DNA of 64,000 bases, taken from Onchocerca lupi. Taxonomy: Eukaryota; Nematoda; Chromadorea; Rhabditida; Onchocercidae. A program made the position numbers and the translations under genes. Below, piece by piece: positions 38,851-52,606 of the stretch. Every line of letters starts with the position of its first letter. The first letter of the stretch is position 1. Location: assembly GCA_028564675.1 (NCBI GenBank), contig JAOVVO010000094.1, positions 62,001-126,000 of the forward strand. The letters run 5' to 3'. A model generated the notes under the pieces. The model had not been told where the DNA came from. It did no database searches and saw nothing but the letters and a program-made list of their open reading frames with translations.

Positions 38851-41800
38851 AATTTTATTTGACATTGGCAATAATTACTAATATATTTCAACAAATATTT
38901 GTCTCATTATTTTTTCATTAATTTTAGTTCATAGTATCCATATATTTATTTCGATCTCGTTGCAAAAATTTACAATTCTTTTCAAACAGATCACCAGAAA
39001 TCATAGATTATTCAAATGACCGCTCTTACTTTTTCCGCTTATTAGTTTGGTGACAATGAATCAGTATCCTTAGTTATTGCTTAAATCTCCAATTCCTCAG
39101 CTGCTCAGATAATTTATTCAATAATTTCATTGGCATATTTCTCCTTTCAGATTAATTATTAGTGCAGCAATACTAGATTATTTGTAAGCACTGCATAATT
39201 ATCACCTACCATACTTCCATTTTCGAAATTTTATTTTTGAACATTTTTCTGCAAATTATTCTTAATGTTGTTACAAACGTCACTTATGCTTAATAAAATA
39301 ATGTTCAACAGAAGAAAAAAACTTTTTATTATAAATAAACTACTTGTTTTAAGAATGATTTACTTATTTCTATCTAATAAATTTAATTCTTCTATTAATT
39401 TTATCGATATTTTGCTCTGAAAAATTTATCCAAGAAAAATCAATGTAAAAGAAAAGCTAAGAATTTAGAAAACCATTTTTGACCTCTATTTATAAATTAA
39501 TTAATCTCTATCATTAAAAGTATGAAAGCATTAAAATGTGGGATTGAAATTTAGTATTGCAAATTACGATATTCTTTTATCGAACAACGTTGATTTGATC
39601 AATAAATGCTGGTGATCGATCACTGCTATTCAATGAAGATTGCTACCGAATTAATTTAGTCGTTACTAATTGAATGACACTTCACTTTTCATTAAATTTG
39701 AGCAGAAATTACTCAGCTCTTTTCTGTTTAATGGTAACTTGTATGGAAAGAGCTACTTTCCTTTCAAGAAAAAAAAAATGAAATATTTAAAATCAGACGA
39801 TTCATTAATTTCAAATGCTTCATGGAGTCAATTTATAGCATATATGTTCCTTCATATTAGAAATTAAATGTGCCCTGCAGGGAAATGCAGCAAAAAATTG
39901 GGATCAAAAAAAAAAAATTCAATTAGTAATTAGTGCTAGTAACGATGTAAAAAAAAAAAGAAAAAAGAAGAAAAGTTGATTTAATTGATTTATTTGTCAA
40001 AATTAATTCATTTACAAGACAAGACAACAGATAAATATACATGCGTTCAACAACGAGTTGAAACAAACATCAATACAAATTTGCTTGGATATCAGGTTTT
40101 TCAACCGTGGTAGTCAATAGAGACAAGATGATGAACCATTTGCCGAAACTCTCTTGAGAATTTGCCTTCGGTTAAAGAGGAAACCCGTTTGATGATAAAT
40201 AAATCTCCTGCTCGCACCCAAATGTCCTTTATTTTACTCTTCTTCTTGTCTTTTACTCCAATCCTTATATGATTGAAAACTCATTTTCATATAATAAAAT
40301 TTTTTTTTATGACTAAAATGATAATGACGATATGCTGATAAGTTACATATCCCATTACGCATGATTTTTCTGACCTTTTGTTCCTTATTTTTTTCACGAA
40401 GCATTCAAAAATCTATCAATAATGATTAGGAGGCGAATAAAAATTAATGGAATCTGAGAAAAGCTTGTTTCATCAATGAGCTATTATATATTTTATTTCA
40501 TTTTTAGTAGAGATGAGTGATAAATAAAATGCTTTTTGAACTGTGAAATAGATGAAGGACATGAAATGTAAAGATAAAGTGGAAGTAAAGAGGACATGGG
40601 GTTAAGACGGGACTAAATAACATTTATCACTTTGTTGTTCCCATCATATCATCGTCATCAATTTACCTAAATTTCATTTTCTTGATTTGATCAGGACATA
40701 TACAACATGCATCTTTGATTTATTACTTCAATCTTTAATTCGTTATGCTTACGTTGCCTTAGATTCTGAGATTATTAAATCACAATGAACACTTTCGAAG
40801 TGAAGTTAGAAGACACGATGAAACTGGAATATAAAATCGAACTTTCTTTCATTTTTCAACAAATAAAAGGAATACATTGTCAAAAGTGAAGAAAATATTG
40901 AATGAAAATATTATGAAAAATAAGACGAAGTGGAAAAACAATTTTAACTGCTCAAGCACTGCGATTTTCGATTAGTGACAAATTAAATTGTTCTTTTTTT
41001 CACCTCAACAACTGTATAATCGAAAGTATCTTATTCATTCATTCTGAGCAGCTTTATGTTTTATACTCATTTATTTCCCAGAATTCATAGAAAGAATTAC
41101 AAGTTTGTTCTGGACCGGTTATTTCGTGCTCTTTTTTGCTATTTTTTCGCCCTTTTTTTTTCAACTTTTTCACCTAATTTCTGACCCTTTCTTAATCCAC
41201 TTGCCTGGAATGCCATCATCACTCTAGCCATTGTTCAAAAAATATAGAATTACGGATGAAGCAAATTCCTTATGAAGTTTAAGCGCCGATGATTTCCGTC
41301 TTAATTTTTGTTGAAGTTTCTTATCAGAGTTTTGAGTTTGAATGAGTAGTAGGAATTTAACTTTAATGAATATCAAGAAACGGCATGAAAAAAAAATGAC
41401 ATAGAATATTTAAGCTGTTATCAAAAAGAAAATTCAGCAATAAATGAGTGAATCCAAATTATTTTCATTATTTCTTGTCCTCCCTGTCATTTATTTAGGT
41501 TCTTTTTTCCTATTCAATTTTCCATTTTCCTGAATATTGCAAATAATCTAATGCTTCTTAATACTAAGTTAAAAACTGACGATGCCAGTCTTCAATAGTA
41601 ATAGATATAAACTTGTATTTTATTCTGGAAATGATCAATAATTTGGTAAAACAGTTCACTTTTACTAATATCCTTGGTAAATATTTAAATGAAACGCTTT
41701 GAAGTATTTTTTTCATAGAATGCTTAACAGTGCTTACAAAAGTTGCCATTCAAAAGATATTTTCCTAAGATTTTTTTATGCTATTATTTTAGTTTTTTTT

Positions 41801-42297
41801 TCACGTAGTAACATTTTTTCTAATAACATTCTCTTTTTGCCAAATTAAATTATGAAAGTTAAATTGTTCGTTGCAAAGTTCCAGAATAAGAACAAAAAAT
41901 AAATATGCAAATTTCGAGGAACAAAATATTTCGTGAGTGTTTGCTGATCTAAAATCAAAAATTCAAGAATACTGAGAATTCAAGAAAAATAGAAAGACAC
42001 TTGTTATTTTTGAACAACTAAAATAAGAAGTATCTTTGCCGTAGGATCAGTACTTTGATCGATGATTTCCTTCTATCTTTGGAATTTATTTTTGCAAGTA
42101 ATCGGGCATGAATTTTTCCGTTTAATTTGCAAATTCAGATTTTCCGATTTGACATCTTATACATGCTGAAAATAGCCTTTTTTTTTTTTGTTAATTTCGT
42201 AACATGCATATTTTTTCCTGTGGATTTCCTGTAAAAAAAAAATAATAACCTGTAAAAAATTTTAATACTACTGCCAAATTGCAGGACAGAATTAAAA

Positions 42298-45200
42298 ATG
42301 GACGATAATTTGGCGGATTATCGGCGATTTTGCGCCAATCGTTTGAAACGTTTGGAACGCTGTAAAAAGACGAAAAGTTTTTGTAATTTGGACGACGAAT
42401 TTCCTTACCCAGTAACCAACACCGATTCTGATCTTGTGCTAAGGGGATCGGAAATTTGTGCACTTAATGGTGGTAGCACAACATTTTCCATATCTTCTGA
42501 AAATGCTATGTTTTCTTCTGCTAAGCCTGAGAGAGTGCCTTTTTGTTCAAGAACAAGCACGTATTGTTCTGGATCAAAGATTCCTGTTGTAACAGACACT
42601 CCTCGTTTCGGATCTACCGGAATTTCTTCCATGAATATTATGTCATCTATGGCTGAAACAAATCCAAAAAAACTCTCATTGGCCGCTAATTCATGGCTCG
42701 AGAAGAGCCAGAAATCCATTCCGATAAATGGCGATTTCAATAATCGTCATTTGTCTCCATTCTCATGCTCATCACCATACTTCTCCTCAACTACTGCCTC
42801 ATCAACTATAGCATCACAATCCTCGATGTTATCGATGAAGAATCCAGAATCAGAGATGAGGACCACGATAACAATTGTTAATAATAATAATGATTATGGT
42901 GATTCTAATCGAAGAGCACAGAGGAATTTCGACCTTTTGCGCGAAAAAATGGTGAAATTTATAATGTCTCATAATTTTAAGTATCTTTTAAATTTTAACG
43001 TGCCAAAGAAACTATTCACAAACATCTTAGACATCTTTGGTTTCTTTATGTGCTGAATCGATTAATTTTAAGATTTTTAAGCTCCTTAATCTGAAAAAGT
43101 TTCCTGTAACACTTACTGCATTGGCCAGCAACATTAGCAATTCAGTGCTGAACTGATGAAATGCTTAAAAACATGCTGTCTCGTGCGCATCTGAAGATGA
43201 AATGGGACGAACATGACTTTCTTTATTCATAAATAAGTTGTTAGTGGTTGCGTAATTTTACAGCGCCAATTCTGGTTACCAAAAATGGTCTACGTGGAGC
43301 ATACATTTAATGTCTACGATTTAATGTCTACGCTTTATTCAAGCAAGCGAGAGTCATACTTATTGAAAGTTTCAGACTAAGTTGAAAACGTTTTTGTCCC
43401 AAATTCCTCTAATCATTTGCTTTACCGAAGAAAACAGCTCCATTACATATTCCAGCAATCCTGAAGGGAATTTCAGAGAGAATTAGCTACTAGATTGTCC
43501 GGTCAGTCTTTCGCTCTATTCCAAGGTCAAACGATCGATTTAAATGTCAAAATTTTTAAGGAATAGCCGCCTTTTTTTAAAAGGATTTAATTTTTATATC
43601 TTTTCGTTTTAATACATCTTGGCTATACAATGCGCGACAAATATTTTCTTCATTTAGTTGCAACTTTCAGGACACAAATTTCTTTTGACAAGGCTGCCTA
43701 ATCATTATCATTTTATTTTTGGAAAACTATTGATTTTTTTCTGCTAAGTAATATTAAAAATTATAGGTCAGATGGAGAGATGATGAAAGAAATAAGAAAT
43801 ATTATCTTTTTATTGGATTTTCTGTTGATTGTAAATTGTTAAAAATTATCAGTGATCAGCCATTTTTCGTTTGTTCTATTAAGAAAAAAAGTTAAATATG
43901 GTTTCATCCAAAATAATTAATGATGACAGCGTAGAAAATGAATTTGTTGAATTTATTTGCACTAATTTGAGTATATTTCTAAGAATAAAAGCTAGACTAG
44001 CATTTGAGCAAATTTTATAGTAAAGAAATAATTAACTTCAAGTCTCTAAATGAAAGAGGCACGCTCAATTGCCTTTCAACTGCTACAGATAGTTGCATTG
44101 ATAGATCAGTCATTTCATTCCTGTACAATTTCATCATTAAAGTCATCTGTGAAATTTCGGAACTTTTGCAATTGATATACATACTTTTTTAGAATGACTG
44201 CTATAATTTAGTTTTGAGTTGAGGCACTTCGGAATATTAAACTGAAAATATAACAGAATTTTCTCAAAAATATCTCTGATCGATTTACTTCATAATTATG
44301 ATCATAGAGCTAAACTTATGAATTCTTGTGACTTTTGGGAATGTCTCGATGTTTACCGGACGTATCGTCCTCTTCTGCTCGGCAATGTTTATAATTATCA
44401 GTCGTTAATATACAATATTTTGATGGGTGGTGACACATTCCAAACAAACAATGGTCATCCGTTCAAGGTTACTTGTCATCGTTACCAATAGTTTACCATT
44501 TTTATGAAATGAAATGGGCAATTACCGGCTGGAAAGAAGACAGGAAATGAGTTGATGGAGGATTTTTTGATGATTCCTGGCGATGGAATAGTATTGTGAA
44601 GCAGTTGTTGAACTACAATAAATGATCATTGACTTGTTATTGTTACCATAATAATTAATTACCATGCAAACAGCATAGGTAATCAATAACCGTCAACTCT
44701 ATTATTTCATGCTTAGTTCTTGTCAACAAATGGTATATAATTTGAAAAGTAATCTGCCTAATAGGGTTGGTTGCTTAAGCATCAGTTGCTACAGAGTCTC
44801 GTTTTAGAAAATCTTCTAAAGTTTCATAAAAACAAAAAATTCTTGCGAGAATCTGACTTCAAAACTTTTTGGTTTGAAAATTTGGAAGTTCAGTTTTTTT
44901 AAAAATTCAGCATAGTACTTGAAATATTGATTTTTGTTTATTAGTTAATAGATAAATTGATAGATAAATTCACAAGCATTTAATTTATATAGAAATTTCT
45001 CGGGATCTTAACAAAATCTTTTGTTTCATTGAATTGGTTTCTTTAGCGCACGGAGAATCAGTATATGAACTTCTTAGGGTCATTTCGCACTCAGTCCTTA
45101 GGGAAATTGCAAATTACGGTAGCATCAATACCATCAAAAATACGGGCTATAAAAACAATTAAAACATTTATGCCAAGAAGTGAGGATGGAATATGGAAGG

Positions 45201-48154
45201 ACTTGGCTTTGAAGCACTGCTTTTGGTCGAAAAAAATATTTTAAGGCTCCAATTTTCGCTTTTTGCTTTTCATTTCTCTTTTAGTTCTTCTCCTGTAATC
45301 CGTTTGCTTCACAGCAATTTTGAATCCTAAAATTCTTAGGCATTTTGGGCAGGGTAAACAAGCGCCGTCTTTTATCCAAATTTTATTGCAAGCATAATAG
45401 AAAGGACAATAGCAGCAATAATTGCAAATTCATTTAAAGTAAAACATAACAAATGGACTATCGAGGCATTTCCAACATGCATTTGTTGAATTTCGATTGT
45501 GTCGCAATCGCAACACCAAGACATGCATTATTGCAAGTGCTGAGCCATACTGTCACAAATATCAGTGTCGTTTATTTCCCGTATTGCTGCATGCACTGCA
45601 TGCAAACATGCATTTCTCATTGCTTTTAAATGTAAATATTATCACAATGATACATTACTCGCAGCAAACATGCATTCCTCACTGTTTTAAAATGTAAATA
45701 TCATCAGAGTGAGGAAGCTGCTGTCATTGTAATTGTCATCCTTCTTGTTGTTAATGTCATTATTATTGCCATTGTTATTAAAATTGATCTCATTGAAATA
45801 TTTGATAGATTTATTATTGCTAAAATATGCCAATGACTCATTGACAAAGCGAAGTAAGAATTTAAGTAACGTAGATTATGTTTTGCGAGAACTGCTATAC
45901 TTTTCTTCAATTTCATCCTTCTTTTCTTCATCGTCCATTGGTCTTCTCGTGTATCTTTATAATAATAGGAATGATAGCGATTAACAATATGCAAATAAGA
46001 ATTGATTCCAATTCAGTAGACTCGAAAGGTCACAAACATATCATTTCACAATTTAATATTCATAGGAATAAGGCACGAGAATGGAGCGAAAGAGATAGGA
46101 CAAATTAAAATGGAGGAAAGTAAAATGTAATACTAGTTGAATTATTTATTCGTATGAAGGGATGAAAGATTTTGGATCTAATTGAAAATAAATCATCGCT
46201 GAAATCAGTAATAATATTATTTTGCAGGATAGAATTTAAGGGCATAGATGCAAAATACAAAATTTAAATTTGAATTTTAATCTACATAGTTAACTTCAAG
46301 TTTAAACTTGTGTTTGTCAGGATTATCGCTCTGACGATAAGCAAAGCCATAGGTTTACGTTGTTTGTCAATAGTGACGGAAACGTCCCAAAAAATATTTG
46401 GATTTCAAAACGTCAATGAAAAAATATCACAATAAGATAAATTGAATTCGGTCGAACATATAAAAAAAAATTTATCGCTTCTGCTTTATTATCATTAGAA
46501 TTAATAGAGCATAGTAATGAAGTAATATATTAATGAAGCCATTAGCATAAATCTTGCATGCACTTGCCCCAGCTCAAAGAAAAATGTAGAAGATGAGCTA
46601 AACGACAAAAATGAGATATGTGATAAAGAATCGAAGAATTTTACTGACCGTATTTTCCTGACACTGAGGTGCAAATAATAGCAAACGAATAATTAAATTA
46701 AGTAACGATCGATAAATCATGAGCTTCAACAATACATTTAATCCTGAAATTTTTGAAAATTTCCATCTCTTGTTCTTTATTATCAAATTATTTGTTAATG
46801 TTATTTCAGTCTTTACAGATCTTGCTAATGGAAAATGATGTTCGCTTGCTGCAGCAATTATTAGCACTTGGAGATTCAATCCAGGAATTGAAATCCAAAA
46901 GCCAAGTTCATGGTTATAGTCAACTATCTTTGAATTCTTTAGAGGAGGAAAATGATGACAATGAGGTTCGCAATAAATTAGCAAATCAAATTAGCATATT
47001 TTGTAAACAAAATGTGAAAAATCGACCTTTATTTTGAAATTCATATTGCTTTTTACTATTCTTTTGCAAAATCAATTTCCTTAATCACTTTTTAATCATT
47101 TCTTTCTTAGTTTTTTCTGAATTATTATATACCAATTATTTTTTCTCATAATTATCATTTTCTTAATCAGTGAATGAATAGATGGAATCAGCAAAAAAAT
47201 ATATGTATCTTCGTCATGCGTAACAAGAGCAAAAGTATTAGAAGAGCCTTGCTTCTACTGCTACAGAATATGAAAAAATTCATAAAATATTTCAACAATA
47301 TGAAAATTTTTGGATTAAGAATTATTATTTTCCATTCGCTTGCTATGTCAAAATCGGGATTTTTCTTTCGAAGTGAATGTTTCATCTCTTTGCACTTTAG
47401 GAATGGTGTTCCAATGATGAGATGAAAACAACATTCAGTAATTCGTTATCAGCAGTTACTAATTTGTATGTGGATGATGAACCTAAGGAAAATCAAAACA
47501 AGCAATATTTTTCTCGCAAGAATTCCGTTCTTCGCATACCAATTCCGCCAAAAAGTAGCAATCGAATGTCGACAAATGAAAAATTGGTATCATTTTTCAA
47601 GCTTTGTTCTTTCTACTATAGTTTCCTACCTAAATATTTCAAATTATCTGTTTTCAATAAATCTGACGAAACTATTGAATGAACTATATTCATCAGTTTT
47701 TTTTTTCCTTTAGCATATTCTCTAAGATAGTCTTTTTTTAAGACAGTTTTTTAAAATTTTCTTCTTTTCAATTTTATTTGAATAAATAAAACTATTCTAT
47801 CAATTATTGTTTCATAATTGCTAGCATCGGCGATTATCGCGATTATCACAACGTTGCGAGCAGCTGCAACAGCAACAGCAACATGAATTAATCGAAAATT
47901 CATCACAAATCGATGCTGCTGCCATCTCCAGAAATAATTCGGTACCCATAATGACTGCAACCTGTCCTTCACCGTGCCAAACTAAGCCATTTCCATTGCG
48001 TACTCCATCAACAACAATAATCATGAAACAAACATTTGGTACCACAGATACCCGTATATCCAATGGCAGCATTGACAGCGGTATTCGGGATGAAAGTTGC
48101 AGTAATTCTTCTGCTGGTAGTCTGAGTTCATTCTTAAAAGAAGAAAAATCTTAA
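42298..48154 (+). CDS. LURAP1-like leucine-rich adaptor protein, 441 aa
   Basis: Four coding exons, 42298-42951, 46810-46965, 47401-47586 and 47825-48154, all joined in phase 0 and ending TAA. An acceptor (AAATTGCAG/GACAG) lies 13 nt before the ATG. The best-conserved part is exon 2, with ENDVRLLQQLLALGDSIQEL followed by a Ser/Leu-rich patch, which resembles the DVKILQQLVTLNEGIEA segment and Ser-rich tract of vertebrate LURAP1/LURAP1L. Those proteins link MRCK to MYO18A in actomyosin regulation (LURAP1) and act in NF-kB activation. The remaining sequence is low complexity: Ser/Thr-rich exon 1, a Gln run (LQQQQQQH) in exon 4, and a C-terminal SNGSIDSGIRDE…SLSSFL patch. Exon 2 has two in-frame acceptors nine bases apart (46,809 and 46,818), so two isoforms differing by SLQ are possible. 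Family assignment rests mainly on exon 2. Confidence 0.6.
45241..45429 (-). pseudogene. Cysteine-rich open frame, possible LITAF-like relic
   Basis: An open frame of 62 codons between a TGA (45430-45432) and a TAA (45241-45243) on the minus strand, with eight Cys: it starts ICNYCCYCPFYYACNKIWIK and continues ACLPCPKCLRILGF, then a basic tail. The order CC-x-CPF…CPxC-xxx-LG resembles the second half of a LITAF/SIMPLE domain. No in-frame ATG starts it and no AG acceptor lies between the upstream stop and the Cys cluster, so it is not an intact gene as it stands. It could be a gene relic or chance. Confidence 0.2.
45603..45706. repeat. Imperfect two-copy tandem repeat
   Basis: Units at about 45603-45643 and 45665-45706 share caaacatgcat, a (t)ctca pattern, ttttaaa and atgtaaatat; nearby sequence is rich in tgcatgca. 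Confidence 0.7.
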
Positions 48155-48708
48155 AAATTTGTTGATTAATTTTATAAATATGTTTTACAAATTGATTAGT
48201 TGCCAATATTAACATTTTCAAATTCCTTCAAAAATGATGATTTAACATTCTTTTTAAAAATTCTTTAAAGAATGAGAAACTCTGAAATGATAAATTATCG
48301 AAATTAGCTATGCACTTATGTTTTCCTTTATCAGGAATAGTGCAGAATTTTTCTCTTTGAGATTAAAACATGAATGTCACAAAAGCAATCCGAATTTTTA
48401 AGTATTTTTTTAAATGTAACTTTGGGAAACATAAATCTATGAATAGAATAAAGTCATGATATTTTCTTTCAGGTTTTCAAAACTTTCATAATTCATGATA
48501 GCATCACTGATTCGAGTCAATTGCTTAAAATTATCTTTGAAATGTATTCATTATTAGTTGTTAATTGTTTTTAATTTCCTATTTGCAAGGTTTAGGTGCT
48601 AATTTAATGCAACGAAATCTTCTGAAAATCTATATAAAACACTAATTTAATTGCCATTATTTCTCTAGTTGTTTGAAAGGTGCGAATATTCCAATGAATA
48701 CAATTAGG
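48155..48708. other. Intergenic, 3' of the LURAP1-like gene
   Basis: Presumed 3' UTR and spacer; no gene seen. An AATAAA-type signal occurs only later (about 48,808), already inside the duplicated segment. Confidence 0.5.
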
Positions 48709-50922
48709 ATGTTACTATTGTCTGTCAAAGAGAATGTTAATTTTTGGATTCAAATATTATTTGAAATATCCTGGATGTTTTTATTGTGTGATTTTTCACA
48801 TAACACTAAATAAAAGTTTGACTCCAATTTGTTGCATACAAATACATAGATCAGTATGTTTCTGATGTTGAAGAAAGTATTTAACTCTAACTATATAAAA
48901 TTCAAATAAATAAAAATTATCTCAAAAATAGTAATCATTTCTGCTGCTTTGTGCTGCCTCATAGATTTCTTTTCCAATATGATATTCGAATTAATTGATT
49001 TAATGTAACTTTGGTAAACTGGTAATATTTATGCATGAATACTGTTATATATTGCAAAAAAATCGAATCGGCAAGTAATATTTGCTTTCTTTAATTTTTG
49101 CATTAAACTATTTCAATCAAATATCTCTGCTAATCCGTTTCTTATCTTACCGGAATATATTTCTGATTTCAGAATTTCAATACGATATGTTTATGCATAT
49201 ATAGTAATCATGGGCAAAATATACTTCACAAATCTGTATCAGTGATTATGTTCTGTCACTTTTTTTAATACTTTTAAGAAACAAACTGTGAAGAATATTT
49301 TACATGATCTATGGAAACGAAACAAACATCATTCAGTCCATCTCCAGTTGTGTAATATTGCTTTGCGAATAAAAAAACTATTTCTTCAAAAAAAAAAGAA
49401 TTCTATAGTCTTGTCTTGTTATTAGTAATGTGTTGCCCTGAATTGTGACGAGGGCAATAGATTCTTATTCTGATATTATGAGAACCATATCAATATAAAT
49501 TCGTGTTCAAATGTATAGATTACTGCAAAGCTTGTTTTTTCGTTTCTATCGCGTTTCCTTGTGTAAGAAAAGGTAACATGTTCTTGGAGAAAAAGATGAG
49601 TACAACCAACAGTGATACCATCACTGCCAAAGTCAGTGTCAATATTTCATTATTCTCAATGTCAATTGATTAGTTGATTTTCGCTTATTCTTGATTTCAT
49701 TATCATTTGATCATATCTGTCATACAGTATCAAAGTGTTTCAACATCAAAATTCAGATAACTGAATATGACTAATACCAAATCAATATTTTTTTAAAAGT
49801 ATTTCCATATTCGTCCAGTAAATGCTGCAGTTGCTTGACGATTGTTGTTTGCAATGTAGGTTCAACGTTAATATCCCAACCGTGAAAAAAATAAGAATGC
49901 TGGTCAGAAACTTAAATTAAATCTTCAATTCTCTTTTTTATTTGACAACTACTTACGTACAAATCTTCTCCTTGTTCCTTTTTTTCGAAATTCAAACAGC
50001 TGTCACATTTATATTATTCATATTTTCAATATTAAGCTTTTTGATGCTTGTCGACATCAGTAAATAATCTTTCATTTATTATTGATAAAGGTTAAAATCC
50101 ATACATATTATTTCATTTTTATCTATAACTAGCTGTAGATAATAGCTGGTATATAAATAAAAATGGAAATGTTCATTTGTTCAAAATCTGAAATTCCTGA
50201 AAGTTCTTAAACACTAGCCTTATCTATATTTGTTCAAAATCTTAGATCTCCGAAAGTTCTACCTCATGTTTTGAAATTTTGAAACAACGCTGCATTCGAA
50301 TACGCGCATGATTTTATATACTTTTTGTATCTACGCGTTCTATAGCTCAGTCTGGTTGAGTGATGAGAAAGAAAAGAGAAAGTATAACGTTTCTAGTGTT
50401 GGCGAAAAAATCTGATAGTTTGCAATTTGGTCTATAGTTTGGTTGGATTGAAGTTGATTCTTCCTATCATGATTCGGCTAGGTCAGCAATAGGTGGAGGG
50501 AGGCTTTTTGTGTCTTGTGTGACAGAGACGAATCCTATCGAGAAAAACATTATTGATTGATGAAAGAATGATTCGTCGTAACACCCAAGCATATGAGAAT
50601 ATCCAAGCAAATTGGTAGCGGATAATTCTTTTTTTGTCTTTGATAGAGAAGAATGCTGTTCAACTGTATGCCGAATTGTTAATACTTTTTTGTCATTTTG
50701 AACTGCCGAGCTGGAATCCTTTAAACTTCGAACAGTTGCTATTGTATTAGATGTCGTTCTTTGTCATTTATTTGTAAATTGGAGCATTTTGGCGTTAAAC
50801 ATGTTTATCATCCCTTTGAAATTGTGTCACGCCATTTGACCTTTAATATTCTTTGTCTGCAAGAATTGTTGTGGGGCTATTTAACATCTTTCAACTTCCG
50901 CCAACATCTAATGTGCATAATT

Positions 50923-52391
50923 TCACAATGCTTGTGGGTATACAATATCCTTTGCTGTTCCATTGTCTGTGCAGATACAGAGATTGTCTGGCTTGTCAAC
51001 TCTAGAACACACAACATATAACTGTCCATGTAAAAAATTATCGATATATAGATCTAAACCGCACAATTCCAAAAACTGGCCCTGAGCTTTGTTCATGATG
51101 AATGCAAATGCTAATCGAATTGGGAATCGCAATCTTCTAAACTGAAATGGCATATCCGTTGGAATCATAGGAATGCGAGGTTTAGGACAGGTTCACCTTT
51201 GAAAGGTCCTGTCAGGATTGTTGTTTCTACAACTTTGCTTAATAATTTTTTTATTGCAAGCCGCATACTGTTGCAAAGTTTTAGCTAGTTGATATTTCGC
51301 AACATGATAATTGGCATGCCGATTTTCAATTGCAGTACGTACGATGGCATCCCTGGCAGATCGAATGTATTGAAAATTCTGTTGAATAATTAATCGCTTC
51401 ATCTGCTTCCACAACAGTGTGACGGACTTGTATGTGACTGCCTCTTCTTGAGTGTTAGACTAAATAATATTGTTAAGTTCATAGATATCTTTGTTCCTGA
51501 CCACTAAAGCAGCTCGTTCACTTAATCAGTCTTGGTTCCTATAATTGATTGAACATTGGGAAATATTTTTTCAACCAATTCTTCTTTTGACATTTCACTA
51601 AATTGCAGAAGTCATGAGGCAATGAAATTCGTGTGAAGTCAGGTCAACCGGCACCTTTCCATTCCCAATTTCTAACAATTGATGTGAGAATATCTCAGTT
51701 CATCGATCATTTTGCAGCTGGACACGCATATTTGCAGCTAATTAACATATTTTATATTATATAACTAACATATTTTATATCATATAACATTGAAAATGAA
51801 AAAAAGTAGAGTACTTCATTCAAGCATTTATTTAGTTTCGATCGAGGAATTACAGCTAGTGTTTGCCTGAAATCTCCTGCAACTAATATTAATGCGTTGG
51901 TCTGGATGTATGCAAATATTGCTTTGTGCACCGTTATACATTCATCCCAAGCAATAAATTTACATTTCTGCAATACTTTTTCCAAGCCGGGTTCTTTGGA
52001 AATATTGCATGTGAGAGTTTCAATGAATTGCATGTTCATTGGCAATTTTAAAACGGAATGAGTATTTCTTCTACCTGTTAGCAACATCGCATTTATTCTA
52101 GATGATGCAAGAGCTAAGGCTATGTCGTTTTGGGATGCATTGTTGCCAGAATCAATCTAATTAGGAACGTTTTATCAGTTCCTTCTGGCGCTTCTAAAAA
52201 GAAGATTTCTCTAACTGCTTATTGACAGTTTGCATTGTTTGATTGTAAATGCCTTTTTGCTTAGACGTTAGCTTAGGAATATTTGATTGCACATATGACA
52301 AAAGATCAGTTGTGTTGTAATTTTGTTCGCAACGCAATTCCACATCGAGCGAAGCAGCAGCGGATCGATTCACTTCCAGTAGTGCTCGCAA
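50923..52391 (-). pseudogene. Decayed Helitron Rep/helicase (PIF1-like) fragment
   Basis: Minus-strand pieces of the helicase of a Helitron rolling-circle transposon. 52,194-52,391: sequence resembling the region before the helicase core (NIPKLTSKQKGIYNQTM). About 52,168-52,191: a damaged Walker A, EGTDKT where functional copies have GGTGKT. A frameshift/stop follows near 52,125. 51,752-52,087: Walker B-like WDEC, LVAGDFRQTL and the THSVLKLPMNM segment. 50,923-51,168: C-terminal motifs PFQFRRLRFPIRLAFAF, NKAQGQ and YVVCSRV. The middle of the helicase and the Rep domain are missing; 51,193-51,414 is an open frame I do not recognise. Not functional. Confidence 0.85.
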
Positions 52392-52606
52392 CCGTGAATC
52401 GTGTTCTTATTTGAGCCATTCTTGTCTTCTTCCTCAGTTTGATTTGCAATTATCCGTCGCAGTGCTTCCGTTTTTTTTTTCTTTACTTTTTTTTTCAGGC
52501 CTAAGTTTGATCTTTTGTGAGACATTATTTGAATGAACTAAAGCAGAACTCGAACTGTCCTCGAAATTATTTGAAAAAAAAAAAAAAAACGCGAAGCGTA
52601 TCCGAT

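Larger units (their letters stand above)
28350..42297. other. 14 kb gene-poor AT-rich region
   Basis: Upstream of both the MOLO-1-like gene (minus) and the LURAP1-like gene (plus). The sequence is strongly AT-rich with homopolymer runs and GAT-rich stretches (about 32,040-32,300). Open frames are short, lack codon character and splice context, and match nothing I recognise. Exceptions described separately are the repeat at 29,640-29,830, the candidate exon at about 38,315-38,500 and a 28-nt poly(A) at 38,819-38,846. It may contain 5' UTR exons and regulatory sequence of the flanking genes. Confidence 0.6.
42952..46809 (+). other. First intron of the LURAP1-like gene
   Basis: A 3.9 kb intron in AT-rich sequence. 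It contains a two-copy short repeat tttaatgtctacg near 43,306-43,332, an imperfect two-copy repeat at 45,603-45,706, GAT/CAT-rich simple sequence at 45,700-45,850, and the antisense cysteine-rich frame at 45,241-45,429. Confidence 0.55.

Noticed and set aside
45704..45994. Overlapping open frames on both strands
   Set aside because: Arise from GAT/CAT simple sequence; Met/Ile/Thr repeats are low complexity.
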